Below are positions 45,544 to 56,194 of a stretch of 64,000 nucleotides of DNA, piece by piece (the first letter of the stretch is position 1; each line of letters opens with the position of its first letter). The stretch spans positions 1-64,000 of the forward strand of contig CAYZGU010000039.1 in assembly GCA_964478165.1 (NCBI GenBank), in the 5' to 3' direction. The translations under genes and the position numbers were made by a program. The stretch is from CAYZGU01 sp964478165. Its GTDB lineage: Bacteria > Poribacteria > WGA-4E > JAJDTR01. The notes below the pieces were generated by a model. It was not told the DNA's origin. It ran no database searches and was given only the letters and a program-made list of their open reading frames with translations.

Positions 45544-47513
45544 AGAAAAAGAAAAGAGTTCTGGTTATTGTAGTAGGGACCGTACTTGTGGTGGCTGCTG
45601 TTGTACTTGCGCCTACAATGATAAATGGGAACAAACAGAACAGTAAAGAGGGTAAGATGGAGGTCGTCCGCCGCGGTGAATTTGTGGTCAAGGTTCGTGA
45701 ATCAGGTAATCTCCAAGCCTTTCTTTCCGTTGAGGTGCGTTCAAATGTCGAAGGCGAGATTGAGCATGTCTTTGTGCAAGAAGGTGACGAGGTTCATAAG
45801 GGACAGAAGTTGCTCAAGATCGACGATCGACAGATCCTAGAACAACGAAAGCAAGCTCAGGCAAATCGAGACGCGCGGAAAGCCCAGCTGAGGCAGGCGG
45901 AGCTCCGAATTGAATTGACAAAGAAGCAACAGGCGAGCGGGATTGTCCAGGCTAGGAACGCTGTTAAAGTTGCTCAATCAAGCTTAACCGCTTTGAAGGC
46001 AACGACGCGTCAACGGATTACGGAAGCAGAAACGCGAATTTCCACGACGCGACACGCGCTTGAGCAAGATGGAATTGCACGACGCCAGTCTGAAATTGCT
46101 CTCGCGCAAGCACAACTTGGCCATCAGCGTGCCCAGGCTAGAAGTGAATCGGCGAAGATTAGTCTTGAATCTGCCCAATCAGCATTCAGGCGCAATCAAG
46201 AACTTTTCGAGAAAGATTTAATCTCGAGGCGAACGTTTGAGGAAGCTGAAACGCTCCATGCTAATGCCCTATCTCAATATGAAACGGCAAAAAAGGATGT
46301 GGAGACGCAGGTTCAGGCCGTGGAATCTCAAAAACAAAGCATTGAGGTGAGAGCGCGCGCAATTGAAAGTCGTGCTGCAACTCTCAGACTCTATGAGCAA
46401 AATCTAACCACAATACGGGAGTCTGAAGCAGCACAGAATACGCAGCTCGTCGCGGAATTGGAGAATGTCGAGACACGACTGAAGCAGATTCTGGAGACAA
46501 CTGACCATGAGAAAGAATTGACCCTTCACTCGGAAGTGGGCGCCCGAGCCGGGCTGCTTGAGGCCGAAAGTGCGCTTGTTGCGCAACAGGAACGGGTTGA
46601 ATGGACCACTGTTGTTGCGCCGATTTCCGGTACTATCACTCGACTCGGTGTGGAGGAGGGCGAGATTGTTACGTCTGGTCGGTCGTCGTTTTCACGTGGC
46701 GAGGCCCTGATGACAATTGCGGATTTGAGTAAGATGATTGTGAAAACACGGATTAATGAGGTAAGGATCTCCAAGATTGAGGTGGGACAGGAGGCCGAAA
46801 TTCGGGTTGAATCGTACGCTGATCTGATTTTCAAGGGACGTGTGAGTGAGATTTCGCCAAGCGCGGTTATCCCTCAACAGGGCATAGAACGCGCAGTCAT
46901 TACCTTTGAAGTGGACGTCGAAATCCGCGGTCCGTCATCTGAACTATTGCCGGGTATGTCTGCCGATGTTGATATCGTAGTGTTCAATAAGGATGACGCG
47001 CTTCAGCTGCCCATTGAGGCTGTAATTCATCCAGAGGTTCTGACGGTTAAAGCGAGTGTACACTCGAATGAATTGAGGCGTCTCCGCCCAGAACAAGAGG
47101 TTAATATAAGGAATCTTGTCGGGAAGGAGTTTGTCGGAAAGGTTGGTAAGATACGTGGGGATAGGGAGCGTGGAAATGTCGAAATCCTGCTTGATGGTAG
47201 GCCGCACGGTTTGAGAATCGGACCGACTGAGGTGAGCATCATTTTGGCCTCGGAAAACTCTATTCTAGGAGTGCAAGCACAGATTGAGAGTGTCAAGACG
47301 TATTTTGTACACTTGGAAAAAGGAATGGGTGCGGATGCCAAGGGTGGAAATGATGGACAAAAAGACAAAGCCCACCGCGACAAAGGTAAACGGGTTCGAA
47401 TTGAAGTTGGCCAGCGCAACAACAGTCACTTTGAAATACTAAGTGGTGCAGTCGTAGGTGACCGTGTGTTTCTGCCTTCAATTCAGCAACTCATACAAGA
47501 AGTTGGAAACTAG
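45540..47513 (+). CDS. Membrane fusion protein (HlyD/MacA-like) with extended coiled coil
   Basis: 657 aa periplasmic adaptor that joins an inner-membrane transporter to TolC. An N-terminal membrane helix follows KKKKR (residues 6-24). The first lipoyl half GEIEHVFVQEGDEVHKGQKLLKI-type segment (split around residue 75) leads into a very long Gln/Glu/Arg-rich coiled coil (about 95-350). The second lipoyl half with VVAPISGTITRLGVEEGEIV, a beta-barrel domain and a long C-terminal extension follow. At 657 aa it is well above the usual 350-450 aa. ATG 45540 overlaps the TolC stop (ATGA). Confidence 0.9.
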   Translation: MKKKKRVLVIVVGTVLVVAAVVLAPTMINGNKQNSKEGKMEVVRRGEFVVKVRESGNLQAFLSVEVRSNVEGEIEHVFVQEGDEVHKGQKLLKIDDRQILEQRKQAQANRDARKAQLRQAELRIELTKKQQASGIVQARNAVKVAQSSLTALKATTRQRITEAETRISTTRHALEQDGIARRQSEIALAQAQLGHQRAQARSESAKISLESAQSAFRRNQELFEKDLISRRTFEEAETLHANALSQYETAKKDVETQVQAVESQKQSIEVRARAIESRAATLRLYEQNLTTIRESEAAQNTQLVAELENVETRLKQILETTDHEKELTLHSEVGARAGLLEAESALVAQQERVEWTTVVAPISGTITRLGVEEGEIVTSGRSSFSRGEALMTIADLSKMIVKTRINEVRISKIEVGQEAEIRVESYADLIFKGRVSEISPSAVIPQQGIERAVITFEVDVEIRGPSSELLPGMSADVDIVVFNKDDALQLPIEAVIHPEVLTVKASVHSNELRRLRPEQEVNIRNLVGKEFVGKVGKIRGDRERGNVEILLDGRPHGLRIGPTEVSIILASENSILGVQAQIESVKTYFVHLEKGMGADAKGGNDGQKDKAHRDKGKRVRIEVGQRNNSHFEILSGAVVGDRVFLPSIQQLIQEVGN

Positions 47514-47739
47514 AATCCGTTGTTCTACTGATATACACATTGAATACTCACGAATGACTTCGAATAGGCCTATATTCTGCGAATCCTACTAGCGGCATTT
47601 GAAGGCTTTCAGTTGAAAATTAGGATGTTCCGTTCTGATTGTCGTGCATTCACAGATGGAAAGTACGCATGAAACAATGTAGAGTACACGTTTGTCGAAC
47701 GATAATGTACTATATCCATGTTTGTTTACGAGGTGGAAA

Positions 47740-48423
47740 TTGTTAATAGACGTTCGCAATCTCAAGAAATTCTATCAGATGGGCGATGTTCAAGTACGTG
47801 CATTGAGAGGTCTGACGTTCACGGCGGAATCGGGAGAATTCATTGCGATTATGGGACCGTCGGGATCTGGAAAATCAACGATCATGGACATCCTGGGGTG
47901 CCTCGCACAGCCAACCGAAGGTGAATACTATCTTGAGGGAGAAGAAGTCGGCCGATTGTCGGACAACCGCCTGGCTGAGATTCGGAACCGCAAAATTGGT
48001 TTTGTTTTTCAAACATTTAACCTGCTGCCTAGGACAAGTGCGCAGCACAACGTCGAATTGCCACTCATCTACGCTGGTGTCGGACGAAAGGAACGTAGGC
48101 TCCGTGCCTTAGAGTCTCTCGAAGCCGTTGGATTGGGCGACCGGGTAGATCATAAATCCACAGAGTTGTCCGGTGGTCAAATTCAGCGTGTGGCCATTGC
48201 GCGGGCTTTAGTCACCCAACCGTCGATCGTTTTTGCCGATGAACCCACCGGGAATCTGGACACTACGTCGGGAGCCGAGGTCATGGCAATCTTCGACCGA
48301 CTGAATCAAGAAGGTAACACGATTATAATGGTTACGCACGAATCGGAAATCGCCCAGCATGCAGGCCGTGTTCTTCATATTCGGGATGGCTTAATCGAGA
48401 AAGACGAGCGACGTGGAAAGTAG
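47740..48423 (+). CDS. MacB/LolD-type ABC transporter ATP-binding protein
   Basis: 227 aa stand-alone ATPase of the MacB/LolD/FtsE group. The start LIDVRNLKKFYQMGDVQVRALRGL is typical of the family. Walker A GPSGSGKST, Q-loop FQTFNLLP, signature LSGGQIQRVAIARAL, Walker B IVFADEPTGNLD and the switch His in MVTHESEIA are intact. TTG 47740 is preferred, matching the family N-terminus with GAGG upstream; an in-frame TTG at 47692 would add 16 unlikely residues. It lies 226 bp after the fusion protein. The FtsX-like permease that should complete the pump is not next to it. Confidence 0.9.
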   Translation: MLIDVRNLKKFYQMGDVQVRALRGLTFTAESGEFIAIMGPSGSGKSTIMDILGCLAQPTEGEYYLEGEEVGRLSDNRLAEIRNRKIGFVFQTFNLLPRTSAQHNVELPLIYAGVGRKERRLRALESLEAVGLGDRVDHKSTELSGGQIQRVAIARALVTQPSIVFADEPTGNLDTTSGAEVMAIFDRLNQEGNTIIMVTHESEIAQHAGRVLHIRDGLIEKDERRGK

Positions 48424-48695
48424 TCAGCAAAAACAAGAAGTTGAAGTTAGAATCAGTGGATTGGCCCGAGACGTCAAAGACAGATTGCATCAGGAATGAT
48501 ATACCTACATAGACGGGCGTGCGCTTGTGTTTACTGCTCTAAGTCATCTACGTGAGAGCCGCTAGTGTTGTCCCCCACCCTCCGGTATGGGTTTGTGACG
48601 GTTCAACTTCTAGAAAATGGATTAAGCACGACAGTGTCGAGGTTCCTAATCAAAGACCATACGCGTTAGATTCTTGAGAGCAACATGGTTGACCT

Positions 48696-49667
48696 ATGCA
48701 GCATGTAAAAATTATTACTCCAGCTCGTTTACATCTTGGACTTATTGACCTCAACGGGGCGTTGGGTAGAATTGATGGTGGTGTTGGCATTGCGATTGAT
48801 GAACCGGCTTTCGAGTTGATTGCTCAACCTTCGGATCGAATTGAAATTGTGTCTGCCCAGTGCGGTAATCGGGCTCGCATGATTCTCGAAAGACTTCGGC
48901 TGCAATACGAATTTTCCGGCCTCCACGCCGAGTTTTTATCTGAGATTCCCGCGCACTGTGGTTTTGGATCTGGAACACAGCTCGCGCTTGCACTTGCTCA
49001 GGCTGTCAACACGCTCTACGGCCTCAACCTTAATGTCCCAGAGCTTGCCTCTGCTGTTGCACGTGGAGGGACCTCTGGAATTGGGATTGCCGCATTCGAT
49101 CGGGGTGGATTTGTGCTTGATGGTGGCCATCGCTTCCCACATCAGAAATCTTCGTTTCTTCCGTCTTCAGCTTCGTCAAATGTGGCTCCACCGCCAGTGT
49201 TGCTGCGTTACCCTTTCCCAGATTGGGATTTGCTTATCGTAAGTCCCAACTGCGCTCATATCTCGGGTGAATCGGAGGTGAATCCTTTTCAGTCGTTGTG
49301 TCCACAACCGCGGTCTACTGCTGAACGACTTTCACATATTGTTCTCATGGAGCTTCTTCCTGCAGTATTTGAACACGATCTTAATGCGTTCAGTGACGCG
49401 GTTAATCGGATTCAGCGCTTCGGCTGGAAAAAAGTCGAAATTGATGCTCGGTACGGTTTGCTGCAACAGACGCTTGATTTTCTTCGAGGTAGTGGCGCGA
49501 GTGGTGCGGGAGTGAGTAGTTGGGGCCCCGCAATTTTTGCTGTCGGTGAGAATCTTTCTCTCTTGCACAGCAGAACGGAAGCCTTTCTTGATTCATTGCC
49601 AAATGGGGGTAGTTGCTTCATTACAACGGCAAATAACGTTGGAGCACAAATTGACGCGTCCATCTGA
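48696..49667 (+). CDS. Beta-ribofuranosylaminobenzene 5'-phosphate (beta-RFAP) synthase
   Basis: 323 aa GHMP-kinase-superfamily enzyme. It condenses PRPP with 4-aminobenzoate or 4-hydroxybenzoate, releasing CO2, as the first committed step of methanopterin synthesis. The opening ITPARLHLGLIDLNG and GRIDGGVGIAIDEP, the GHMP ATP-loop-like FGSGTQLALALAQAVN, and GTSGIGIAAFDRGGFVLDGGH are diagnostic. In bacteria this marks tetrahydromethanopterin-dependent C1 metabolism. Other genes of that pathway (mch, mtdB, fhc) are not in the window, but FolE-, PTPS- and FolB-type pterin genes are. Shine-Dalgarno is weak and it stands alone. Confidence 0.88.
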   Translation: MQHVKIITPARLHLGLIDLNGALGRIDGGVGIAIDEPAFELIAQPSDRIEIVSAQCGNRARMILERLRLQYEFSGLHAEFLSEIPAHCGFGSGTQLALALAQAVNTLYGLNLNVPELASAVARGGTSGIGIAAFDRGGFVLDGGHRFPHQKSSFLPSSASSNVAPPPVLLRYPFPDWDLLIVSPNCAHISGESEVNPFQSLCPQPRSTAERLSHIVLMELLPAVFEHDLNAFSDAVNRIQRFGWKKVEIDARYGLLQQTLDFLRGSGASGAGVSSWGPAIFAVGENLSLLHSRTEAFLDSLPNGGSCFITTANNVGAQIDASI

Positions 49668-50793
49668 AGGGTTGGAAAAGACGTTTTTCCATTGTGGTGA
49701 GTCCTACTAGGGGCCTCTTTGGAGGAACCACTTTTGTTAACCTAGAAAATAAGCTCGTCCGCCTCAGCATCCTGTGTGGTATTGTTGCAACAGGGAAGGC
49801 ACCAGCGAAAGTAAACGATTTTCAAAGAACTTCTGTTCAGCTATCGTTTGATGAGCTCAGTTGTGCTACCAAAGTAGGAGGTGAGTGCCATCGGAGCAGT
49901 GGGCCTAGCTTCTGTGTTTTAGCATAGAGCACTTGTTCATTCTCCGTGCTGTGGTCGATGTCTTGCCTCTCTAATTCAATTATTTCTCTCTGTTCGAGAA
50001 GGTGTTTTCAAGCTATCGCATAGAACTTGTGCCATTGTTCAAGCATGGATAATCAGTTATAGAGTTGGTTGTGTCGCCCGGACTTCCGCGTGAAGTTGCG
50101 TCTCAGATTTCTAGTTTTAATTGCTTTTCTAGGACTGCGGGTTTCGGCCAGAGAGAACTAACTGTTCGAGACTCGATGCCGAGCTTTCGGTGCCGTTCTT
50201 CAGATTTAATTTTGCGACGTGTATTTGGCGTGTCGGGATTCGGGATGTGTCTTGTGATTGAACTATAGTGGATTCGTGCGACGGAGGAATGCTTGTGTAC
50301 AGCAATTGCAGTCCACATTAATCTTGTTTGTATTAGTACTTCAAGGACCACGAATATCTTGAGAGAGTTTAGGGTGTTGGCGCGTTGTCGGCGTGAACAG
50401 ATTAATTCGATAACAGTAGGCAAAACAAGCGCTTGCCGAGCTGTCGTCGATGCTGCGTTATCTGTTTGAGTTTCCAATCGTCTAGTTGTCTTGACAACTG
50501 AGAGGGCGCGTTACAGGCCCACGCTCTGAACGTGTTGTGTGCGCGATGTGGAAACGGTAGCGTCTGCGGGTTAGCCTTAGCTTCCCGTTCCGAATATTTA
50601 ATGGCCATTTTGTCCCCAGATCGATTTCTGCCGTTGTCGGCTTGTCGTGCGCGAGATTTCAATTCATGGATAGGCCAGTTCGGCTCACTTTTCTCACTAA
50701 GTTTGTCTTGACAAATCTAGTGTCCTGTGCCAACATGGAAATCTTCTGATGAGTTAAGCGAAGAGCGAGTTATGTGGAATATTGTTGGGTCAA
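49668..50793. other. Gene-free stretch before the DnaJ-domain gene
   Basis: About 1.1 kb with no convincing ORF, tRNA or repeat. Confidence 0.5.
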
Positions 50794-51606
50794 ATGCGAG
50801 TAACAGATCACTATCGAACACTGGAGATAGATCGACAGGCAACGCCAGGAACAATCAAGCGAGCATTCCGACGATTAGCCAAGGAATACCATCCGGATAA
50901 AAACCCCACTCGTCAGGATTTTGCCGAGCGTATGTTCCGTGAGATTGCTCTCGCGTACGAAGTTCTCGGAAATCCTGAGCAGAGATTCAGGTACGATTTG
51001 ACGTTAAGAACGGCGAGGCGAAATGAGAAACTTCGCAATGCCCATCTTGAAAGGCTCAGACGGTCTCGCCAAACGCAACGGAAGTTTGACTATATGTTTC
51101 AACAGTTATTGACTCAGAATTACGAGACGGGTATTCGGGTTTATGAGCAATTACAGCGTGCGAATCGGAAGTTTCGCATTGATAATTTTCTCGATTATCA
51201 GGACAGTCGGGACTGCGAATTTCTCATTGCTGAAGCTTATCAGACACTGGGTGACGCGTATAAAGCAATGGACATTTACGAATCACTCCTTGCGTACGAA
51301 AAACGGCGTCCGGTGTTTCACCACTTCTCTGCGGAGATTAAAGCTCGTTTGAAAAACATCTACTTACGCGCCTTAACGCGTCCGGAACACCCTGAGACTA
51401 TTCCCAATGATTTGGAAAAATTACACAGGCTGGAATTGTCGAAGCGTGAAACAGCGGGCATTTATAAAAGGCTGGCCGAATCCTACTTTGAGCTTAATTG
51501 GTTTGCGAAGGCGCGTGAGATGTTGCGTGTGGCGTTTGAACTTCATCCAAGTCTAACCGGTACAAAGAAAATCCGCCAGAAGCTATGCATGGACTGTCGA
51601 GAGTGA
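50794..51606 (+). CDS. DnaJ-domain protein with C-terminal TPR-like repeats
   Basis: 270 aa. An N-terminal J domain (residues ~3-65) with YRTLEIDRQATPGTIKRAF and the HPD tripeptide at 33-35 should stimulate a DnaK ATPase. The remainder is basic, then helical with TPR-like units (CEFLIAEAYQTLGDAYKAM and AGIYKRLAESYFELNWFAKA). The Gly/Phe-rich, zinc-finger and client-binding domains of true DnaJ are absent, so this is a class C J-protein with its own targeting module. ATG 50794 is chosen over TTG 50782; neither has a strong ribosome site. Confidence 0.85.
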   Translation: MRVTDHYRTLEIDRQATPGTIKRAFRRLAKEYHPDKNPTRQDFAERMFREIALAYEVLGNPEQRFRYDLTLRTARRNEKLRNAHLERLRRSRQTQRKFDYMFQQLLTQNYETGIRVYEQLQRANRKFRIDNFLDYQDSRDCEFLIAEAYQTLGDAYKAMDIYESLLAYEKRRPVFHHFSAEIKARLKNIYLRALTRPEHPETIPNDLEKLHRLELSKRETAGIYKRLAESYFELNWFAKAREMLRVAFELHPSLTGTKKIRQKLCMDCRE

Positions 51607-52094
51607 GAATCGTGGCTCTCCGGATTTTACTATCCCCATTTTGGGACAAGGGACGAAAGTCAAATTATACTGAAGGTCGTTACGGAAGAAAACACCGTCT
51701 GGTATTCTGTGATGTGCGAGGATTTTCTTGAGCCCTGTGAATAGTTAGGGGCCTTGAGTGCGTTGCTTCCTGAGGCAGTGTAGTCGTTTAGGACTGGCGC
51801 AATACTCGAGGCGTCTGACTGCGAAAACTCCCATTGCTCTCATTGCGAATCTGTGCGGCACCATGATCTTTAGTTCTAGGACTGTTCATCGAAAACTGTC
51901 AAAATAGCACGGCATAACTGCGGATAAAACGTTGTAAAATTTTGGATCCCATGTTATGAGGTTCGTTCCATTTGGACCTGCTGTTACACAAATATGCTAA
52001 ACCAATGGACGAGTCTTCATGCGTCGCATTAAGACGATTGCCCCTTTTTAACCACGGATTAACAGGGGTGAACATATATAAGGGGTAAAAGAAG
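51607..52094. other. Intergenic stretch before the YCF48 lipoprotein
   Basis: About 490 bp without a supported gene. Only a weak promoter-like pair is visible, so none is called. Confidence 0.45.
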
Positions 52095-55000
52095 ATGAAG
52101 CACTCATGGAGAGGTCAATTTGTGTTTTGCCTCGTAGTCGTGACTGTCTTTTGCGTTTTGAGTTTACTGCTAGGTTGCAAGAAGGAAGTAACTCGCAAAG
52201 CCGATTGGGAAACCCATTTCACAGCCCTGCATTTTATTGATCCTAAACATGGATGGGTTGTCGGGCGAGGAGGTCTAATCATCCACACGGCTGATAGTGG
52301 AAAAACATGGGCAAAACAAGAGGTCGATACGAATGGCGACTTCAAGTCCGTCTGCTTTACAAATAGGCGCTTTGGTTGGGCTGTTGGAGACGAAGGACTT
52401 ATTGCGACGACGGATGATGGCGGACGTCATTGGTATCTTCAGCACAGTGGAACGTGGGCATTCTTGCGTGACGTCTTTTTCGCCAATTCCAACGAGGGGT
52501 GGATTGTTGGTGAAAGCGCTGATGTGCTGTATACCCAAGATGGCGGAAAGACATGGAAACGCCAAGAATTCGTGAGTGAATTCCCTCTTAGTGGTGCATG
52601 CTTTGTGGACAATCGCCGGGGCTGGGTCGTCGGAGAACAGGATCGTATTTTGCACACTAATGACGGTGGGAGAACCTGGCGTAACCAGAGCAATCGATTT
52701 GAGGGCGAAAGAGACCGCATGATCAATGACAATAAGCAGGTCTTCTTTATCAATCGAAATAAAGGATGGATTGTTGGTAGCGACGGTTCCATATTCCATA
52801 CAAGAAACGGCGGGGTTCGATGGACACGTCAGGATAGCCGTATTCCGCTCATTAACGGACACGTCCGAGACACAATTAATAGCGTTCACTTTGTTGATGA
52901 GAATCGTGGCGTGGCGGTGGCTGATATCGGTTTTATCACTTTGACGATGGATGGTGGAGACAATTGGCGATTGTTGGAAAGTGGAACTGAGAATAACCTT
53001 ACCGGAATTCAGTTTGTTACGCAAAAAGAGGCGTGGGCGGTTGGCTGGTATGGGAGTATTCTGCATTCGAAAGATGGTGGTGAAACGTGGGAAATGGTTA
53101 GTGGAACAACGGCCAACGACCTAGAGAATGTTCAGTTTGCCGATGCCAATCGTGCGATTGCTGTTGGCAAGCGTGGTACAATTGCAATGAGTCAAGATGC
53201 CGGGAAAACGTGGACGGAGATTGAAAGTGATATATGGGACAATATTCGCAACATTTTTTTTGTTTCTGACAAAGAAGGTTGGGCGGTTGGCGAACGCGGT
53301 ATGGTTGTCCATTCGATTGACGGCGGACAATCATGGGAACGTCAGGACAGCGGTTGGGGCAATGTCCTTACTGCCGTTCATTTTGTCACACCACAAAAAG
53401 GGTGGATCGTCGGCGAACTTGGAACGGTACTTCACACTGCCAATGGTGGAGAGTCGTGGGTGCCGCAGACTCCAGGCGAATGGCAATCGCTTAAGGGTGT
53501 TTTCTTTCTGAATGAGAACGAAGGTTGGGCGGTCGGTTGGCCTGGGACAGTTATTCACACTAACAATGGCGGGATGACCTGGACGAACCAGACTACAAAT
53601 ACTTACAATGAGCTATATGCGGTTTATTTTGTTGATCCCGACAAGGGTTGGATTTCTGGTCAGTTCGGAGAGATTTTGTCCACAAAGGATGGTGGTCAAA
53701 CATGGAAATTTCAACGCAGCGGGACCGAGGCGAACTTGAACAAGATTTATTTCGCGAATTCAACACATGGAATCATTGTGGGTGACAATGGGACAATCCT
53801 GACCACGGTAGATGGTGGTGTGAAATGGCAGCTGCAGGAGAGCGGGACAGAGAATGACCTCTACGGATTTGCACTCTCCAGTGAAGGGATGGTTGCTGTT
53901 GGCAAAGGAGGTATTGCCATGCGGTACTCTGTCGATGCTGCCGAACTACCGGTCGAGCTGCCTCCGGTTTCAGATCGGATTCAGGTCGGAGTTCAAATTC
54001 AAGAGCTGTCCACTGTCGAAGAAGTGAGTTATCAATGGGAGATTATCCGCCAGGCAACATGGGAAACTGACTTTAACGACACCTGTTTTGTCGATAATAA
54101 ACGGGGTTGGGCGGTCGGAACCGGGGGTGTAATTGCGCACACAATAGACAGCGGGAAAATATGGAAACCACAGCATAGCGGCGTGGAGATAGACTTGTAT
54201 CAAATCGATTTTCTGAATGCTCAACACGGATGGATTACCGGTAGTGGAGTGTTGTTGCGCACTGAGAACGGCGGTGAGACATGGCAGGTTATTCGAAAGG
54301 TGTTGCAGAATTTTCGTGACATCAGTTCCATACAATTCATTACACCTAAAGAAGGATGGCTTGCCGTCGATGAAGGACAAACGCTACATACAATTGATGG
54401 GGGTTTAACTTGGAAGCTTCAGAAAACGGGTGCCACGAATAAAGCAATTACCGATCTACACTTTATCAACGGCCAAGAAGGTTGGGCTGTTGTGCCACAA
54501 CGCCGCGATGGGGGCTACATTCTACATACGGTGAATGGTGGTGATTATTGGCAGATTCAATCAAAAACCAATCAGTTAGGTCTTGCAATTCACTTTACAG
54601 ATGCCAAATATGGTTGGATAGTTGTTGGAAATGGGACTTCGCTTATTACGAGCGATGGTGGTCTCACATGGACGCGTCGGGCATCTAAACTTGCGGGTCG
54701 TATTCATCGGGTAAAAATACGTAGTGACAAGGAGGCTTGGGCAGTTGGACGCGATGGCGAGATTCTCTTAACACGTGACCAAGGAGTCACATGGGAGTCA
54801 ATCTATGTCGATCACACCCCTGACAAGATGAGCTTGGCGCTGGTGAATGAGAGTATGCAACCGGCCAAAGAATCTGTGGAGAAACTGACAAGAGTCGAGT
54901 CGGATGGCGATACAACTCGCGTAACAATCGAAGAGAATCCCGTAGAGGCGTTCCAAAATAGGCTTCGCAATCGGCGTCAACGTTCCGGTCGGTTCGCGCC

Positions 55001-56102
55001 AGAAGGCGGGGAAATTGATCTGGAGACACGGTCGAAACCCACAGAGTCAGTGACTCCACCTGAATCGAGGCGCACTCCTCCTAGCTCAGCACAACAGATT
55101 GTGGGTTTTTACTTTGTTAACGATCAAGACGCTTGGGCCGTTGGTAAATACGGTCATATCTATCGAACGAAGGATGCTGGACATTCTTGGACAAGACAGC
55201 TCGGTGAGAAGCTCGATGATTTCCGCGATGTGCTGTTTGTGGATGGAGACAATGGTTGGATTGCCGGGGATAACGGATTGTTACTAGAGACGCAGGATGG
55301 TGGTCGGAAGTGGGTCCCCGTCAAAAGTGGCATTCACCAAAAGATAATAGGTGTTCACTTTGCTAGCCTTGATCCAAAGTGGGGTTGGGTGATGAGACGC
55401 GACGGGACCGTGTTTTATACAACTGATGGAGAAAATTGGTCCGCGGGGACGACGCCAACCCGTCCACCTCTATTTGAGGAGGACCAACCACGTCCATTTG
55501 CTATGAATGACGTAGGTTTCAGCCAGTTTTCCGAAGGATGGGCAGTTGGGAACGATGGACAAATAATCCACAATCAAGATGGTGGCCCTATTTGGATCGC
55601 GCAGCGCACGACGACGGGCAGGGACCTGGTGGACGTGGAAACAAAGTTTGTTCCTCTGGCTTGGGCGGTAGGATCCGGGGGGACTGTGCAGAGGACGATT
55701 AACGGTGGTGGATATTGGAAGCTTCATGAGACTAACACTGGCTACGATCTCAATGGGGTTTCATTTCTTGAGAAAAGGAAGGGGTGGGCGGTTGGTCGTT
55801 ATGGTATAACTCTGCGTACAACCGACGGTGGTTTTACTTGGCGGGCCCAATCGAGTGGAACGACAACCGATTTCTACGACATTCTCGCGGTCTCTGAAGA
55901 GGAAATCTATGTCGTTGGGGCCAATGGAACAGTGCTTCACTCGATTGATGGTGGTAAGACATGGAATAAGCAACACACAGACATTGACAATGATCTCTAC
56001 GCCATTACTTACGCGCAAGACAGCAATGTGCTGTGGGTTGTTGGCGAGTGGGGTGTTGTGTTACGGCAAGAGATTGCTACTAATAAACTTCCGCTTCATT
56101 GA
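52095..56102 (+). CDS. Giant YCF48/BNR-repeat beta-propeller lipoprotein
   Basis: 1335 aa. A signal peptide ends in the lipobox LLLGC (Cys28), so the protein is lipid-anchored. The rest consists of YCF48-type units, each with a GWAVG.xG core followed by a T.DGG.TW turn. I count 28 such cores. They fall into two sets of 14 that begin with similar phrases (WETHFTALHFID and WETDFNDTCFVD), which points to an internal duplication. Since YCF48 (Hcf136) propellers have seven blades, 28 units fit four propellers. A polar linker (residues ~930-1000) interrupts the second set after its sixth unit. YCF48 helps assemble photosystem II in phototrophs; nothing here indicates photosynthesis, so an assembly or binding scaffold is more likely. 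Confidence 0.9.
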   Translation: MKHSWRGQFVFCLVVVTVFCVLSLLLGCKKEVTRKADWETHFTALHFIDPKHGWVVGRGGLIIHTADSGKTWAKQEVDTNGDFKSVCFTNRRFGWAVGDEGLIATTDDGGRHWYLQHSGTWAFLRDVFFANSNEGWIVGESADVLYTQDGGKTWKRQEFVSEFPLSGACFVDNRRGWVVGEQDRILHTNDGGRTWRNQSNRFEGERDRMINDNKQVFFINRNKGWIVGSDGSIFHTRNGGVRWTRQDSRIPLINGHVRDTINSVHFVDENRGVAVADIGFITLTMDGGDNWRLLESGTENNLTGIQFVTQKEAWAVGWYGSILHSKDGGETWEMVSGTTANDLENVQFADANRAIAVGKRGTIAMSQDAGKTWTEIESDIWDNIRNIFFVSDKEGWAVGERGMVVHSIDGGQSWERQDSGWGNVLTAVHFVTPQKGWIVGELGTVLHTANGGESWVPQTPGEWQSLKGVFFLNENEGWAVGWPGTVIHTNNGGMTWTNQTTNTYNELYAVYFVDPDKGWISGQFGEILSTKDGGQTWKFQRSGTEANLNKIYFANSTHGIIVGDNGTILTTVDGGVKWQLQESGTENDLYGFALSSEGMVAVGKGGIAMRYSVDAAELPVELPPVSDRIQVGVQIQELSTVEEVSYQWEIIRQATWETDFNDTCFVDNKRGWAVGTGGVIAHTIDSGKIWKPQHSGVEIDLYQIDFLNAQHGWITGSGVLLRTENGGETWQVIRKVLQNFRDISSIQFITPKEGWLAVDEGQTLHTIDGGLTWKLQKTGATNKAITDLHFINGQEGWAVVPQRRDGGYILHTVNGGDYWQIQSKTNQLGLAIHFTDAKYGWIVVGNGTSLITSDGGLTWTRRASKLAGRIHRVKIRSDKEAWAVGRDGEILLTRDQGVTWESIYVDHTPDKMSLALVNESMQPAKESVEKLTRVESDGDTTRVTIEENPVEAFQNRLRNRRQRSGRFAPEGGEIDLETRSKPTESVTPPESRRTPPSSAQQIVGFYFVNDQDAWAVGKYGHIYRTKDAGHSWTRQLGEKLDDFRDVLFVDGDNGWIAGDNGLLLETQDGGRKWVPVKSGIHQKIIGVHFASLDPKWGWVMRRDGTVFYTTDGENWSAGTTPTRPPLFEEDQPRPFAMNDVGFSQFSEGWAVGNDGQIIHNQDGGPIWIAQRTTTGRDLVDVETKFVPLAWAVGSGGTVQRTINGGGYWKLHETNTGYDLNGVSFLEKRKGWAVGRYGITLRTTDGGFTWRAQSSGTTTDFYDILAVSEEEIYVVGANGTVLHSIDGGKTWNKQHTDIDNDLYAITYAQDSNVLWVVGEWGVVLRQEIATNKLPLH

Positions 56103-56194
56103 CCATCCACCCAGGCGTATGAGTTTGGAATGCACCTAAAGGCAAACTTGTTAATCAGACATGGCGCCACAAACAAAAGAGCGCTTTTCCGAAA

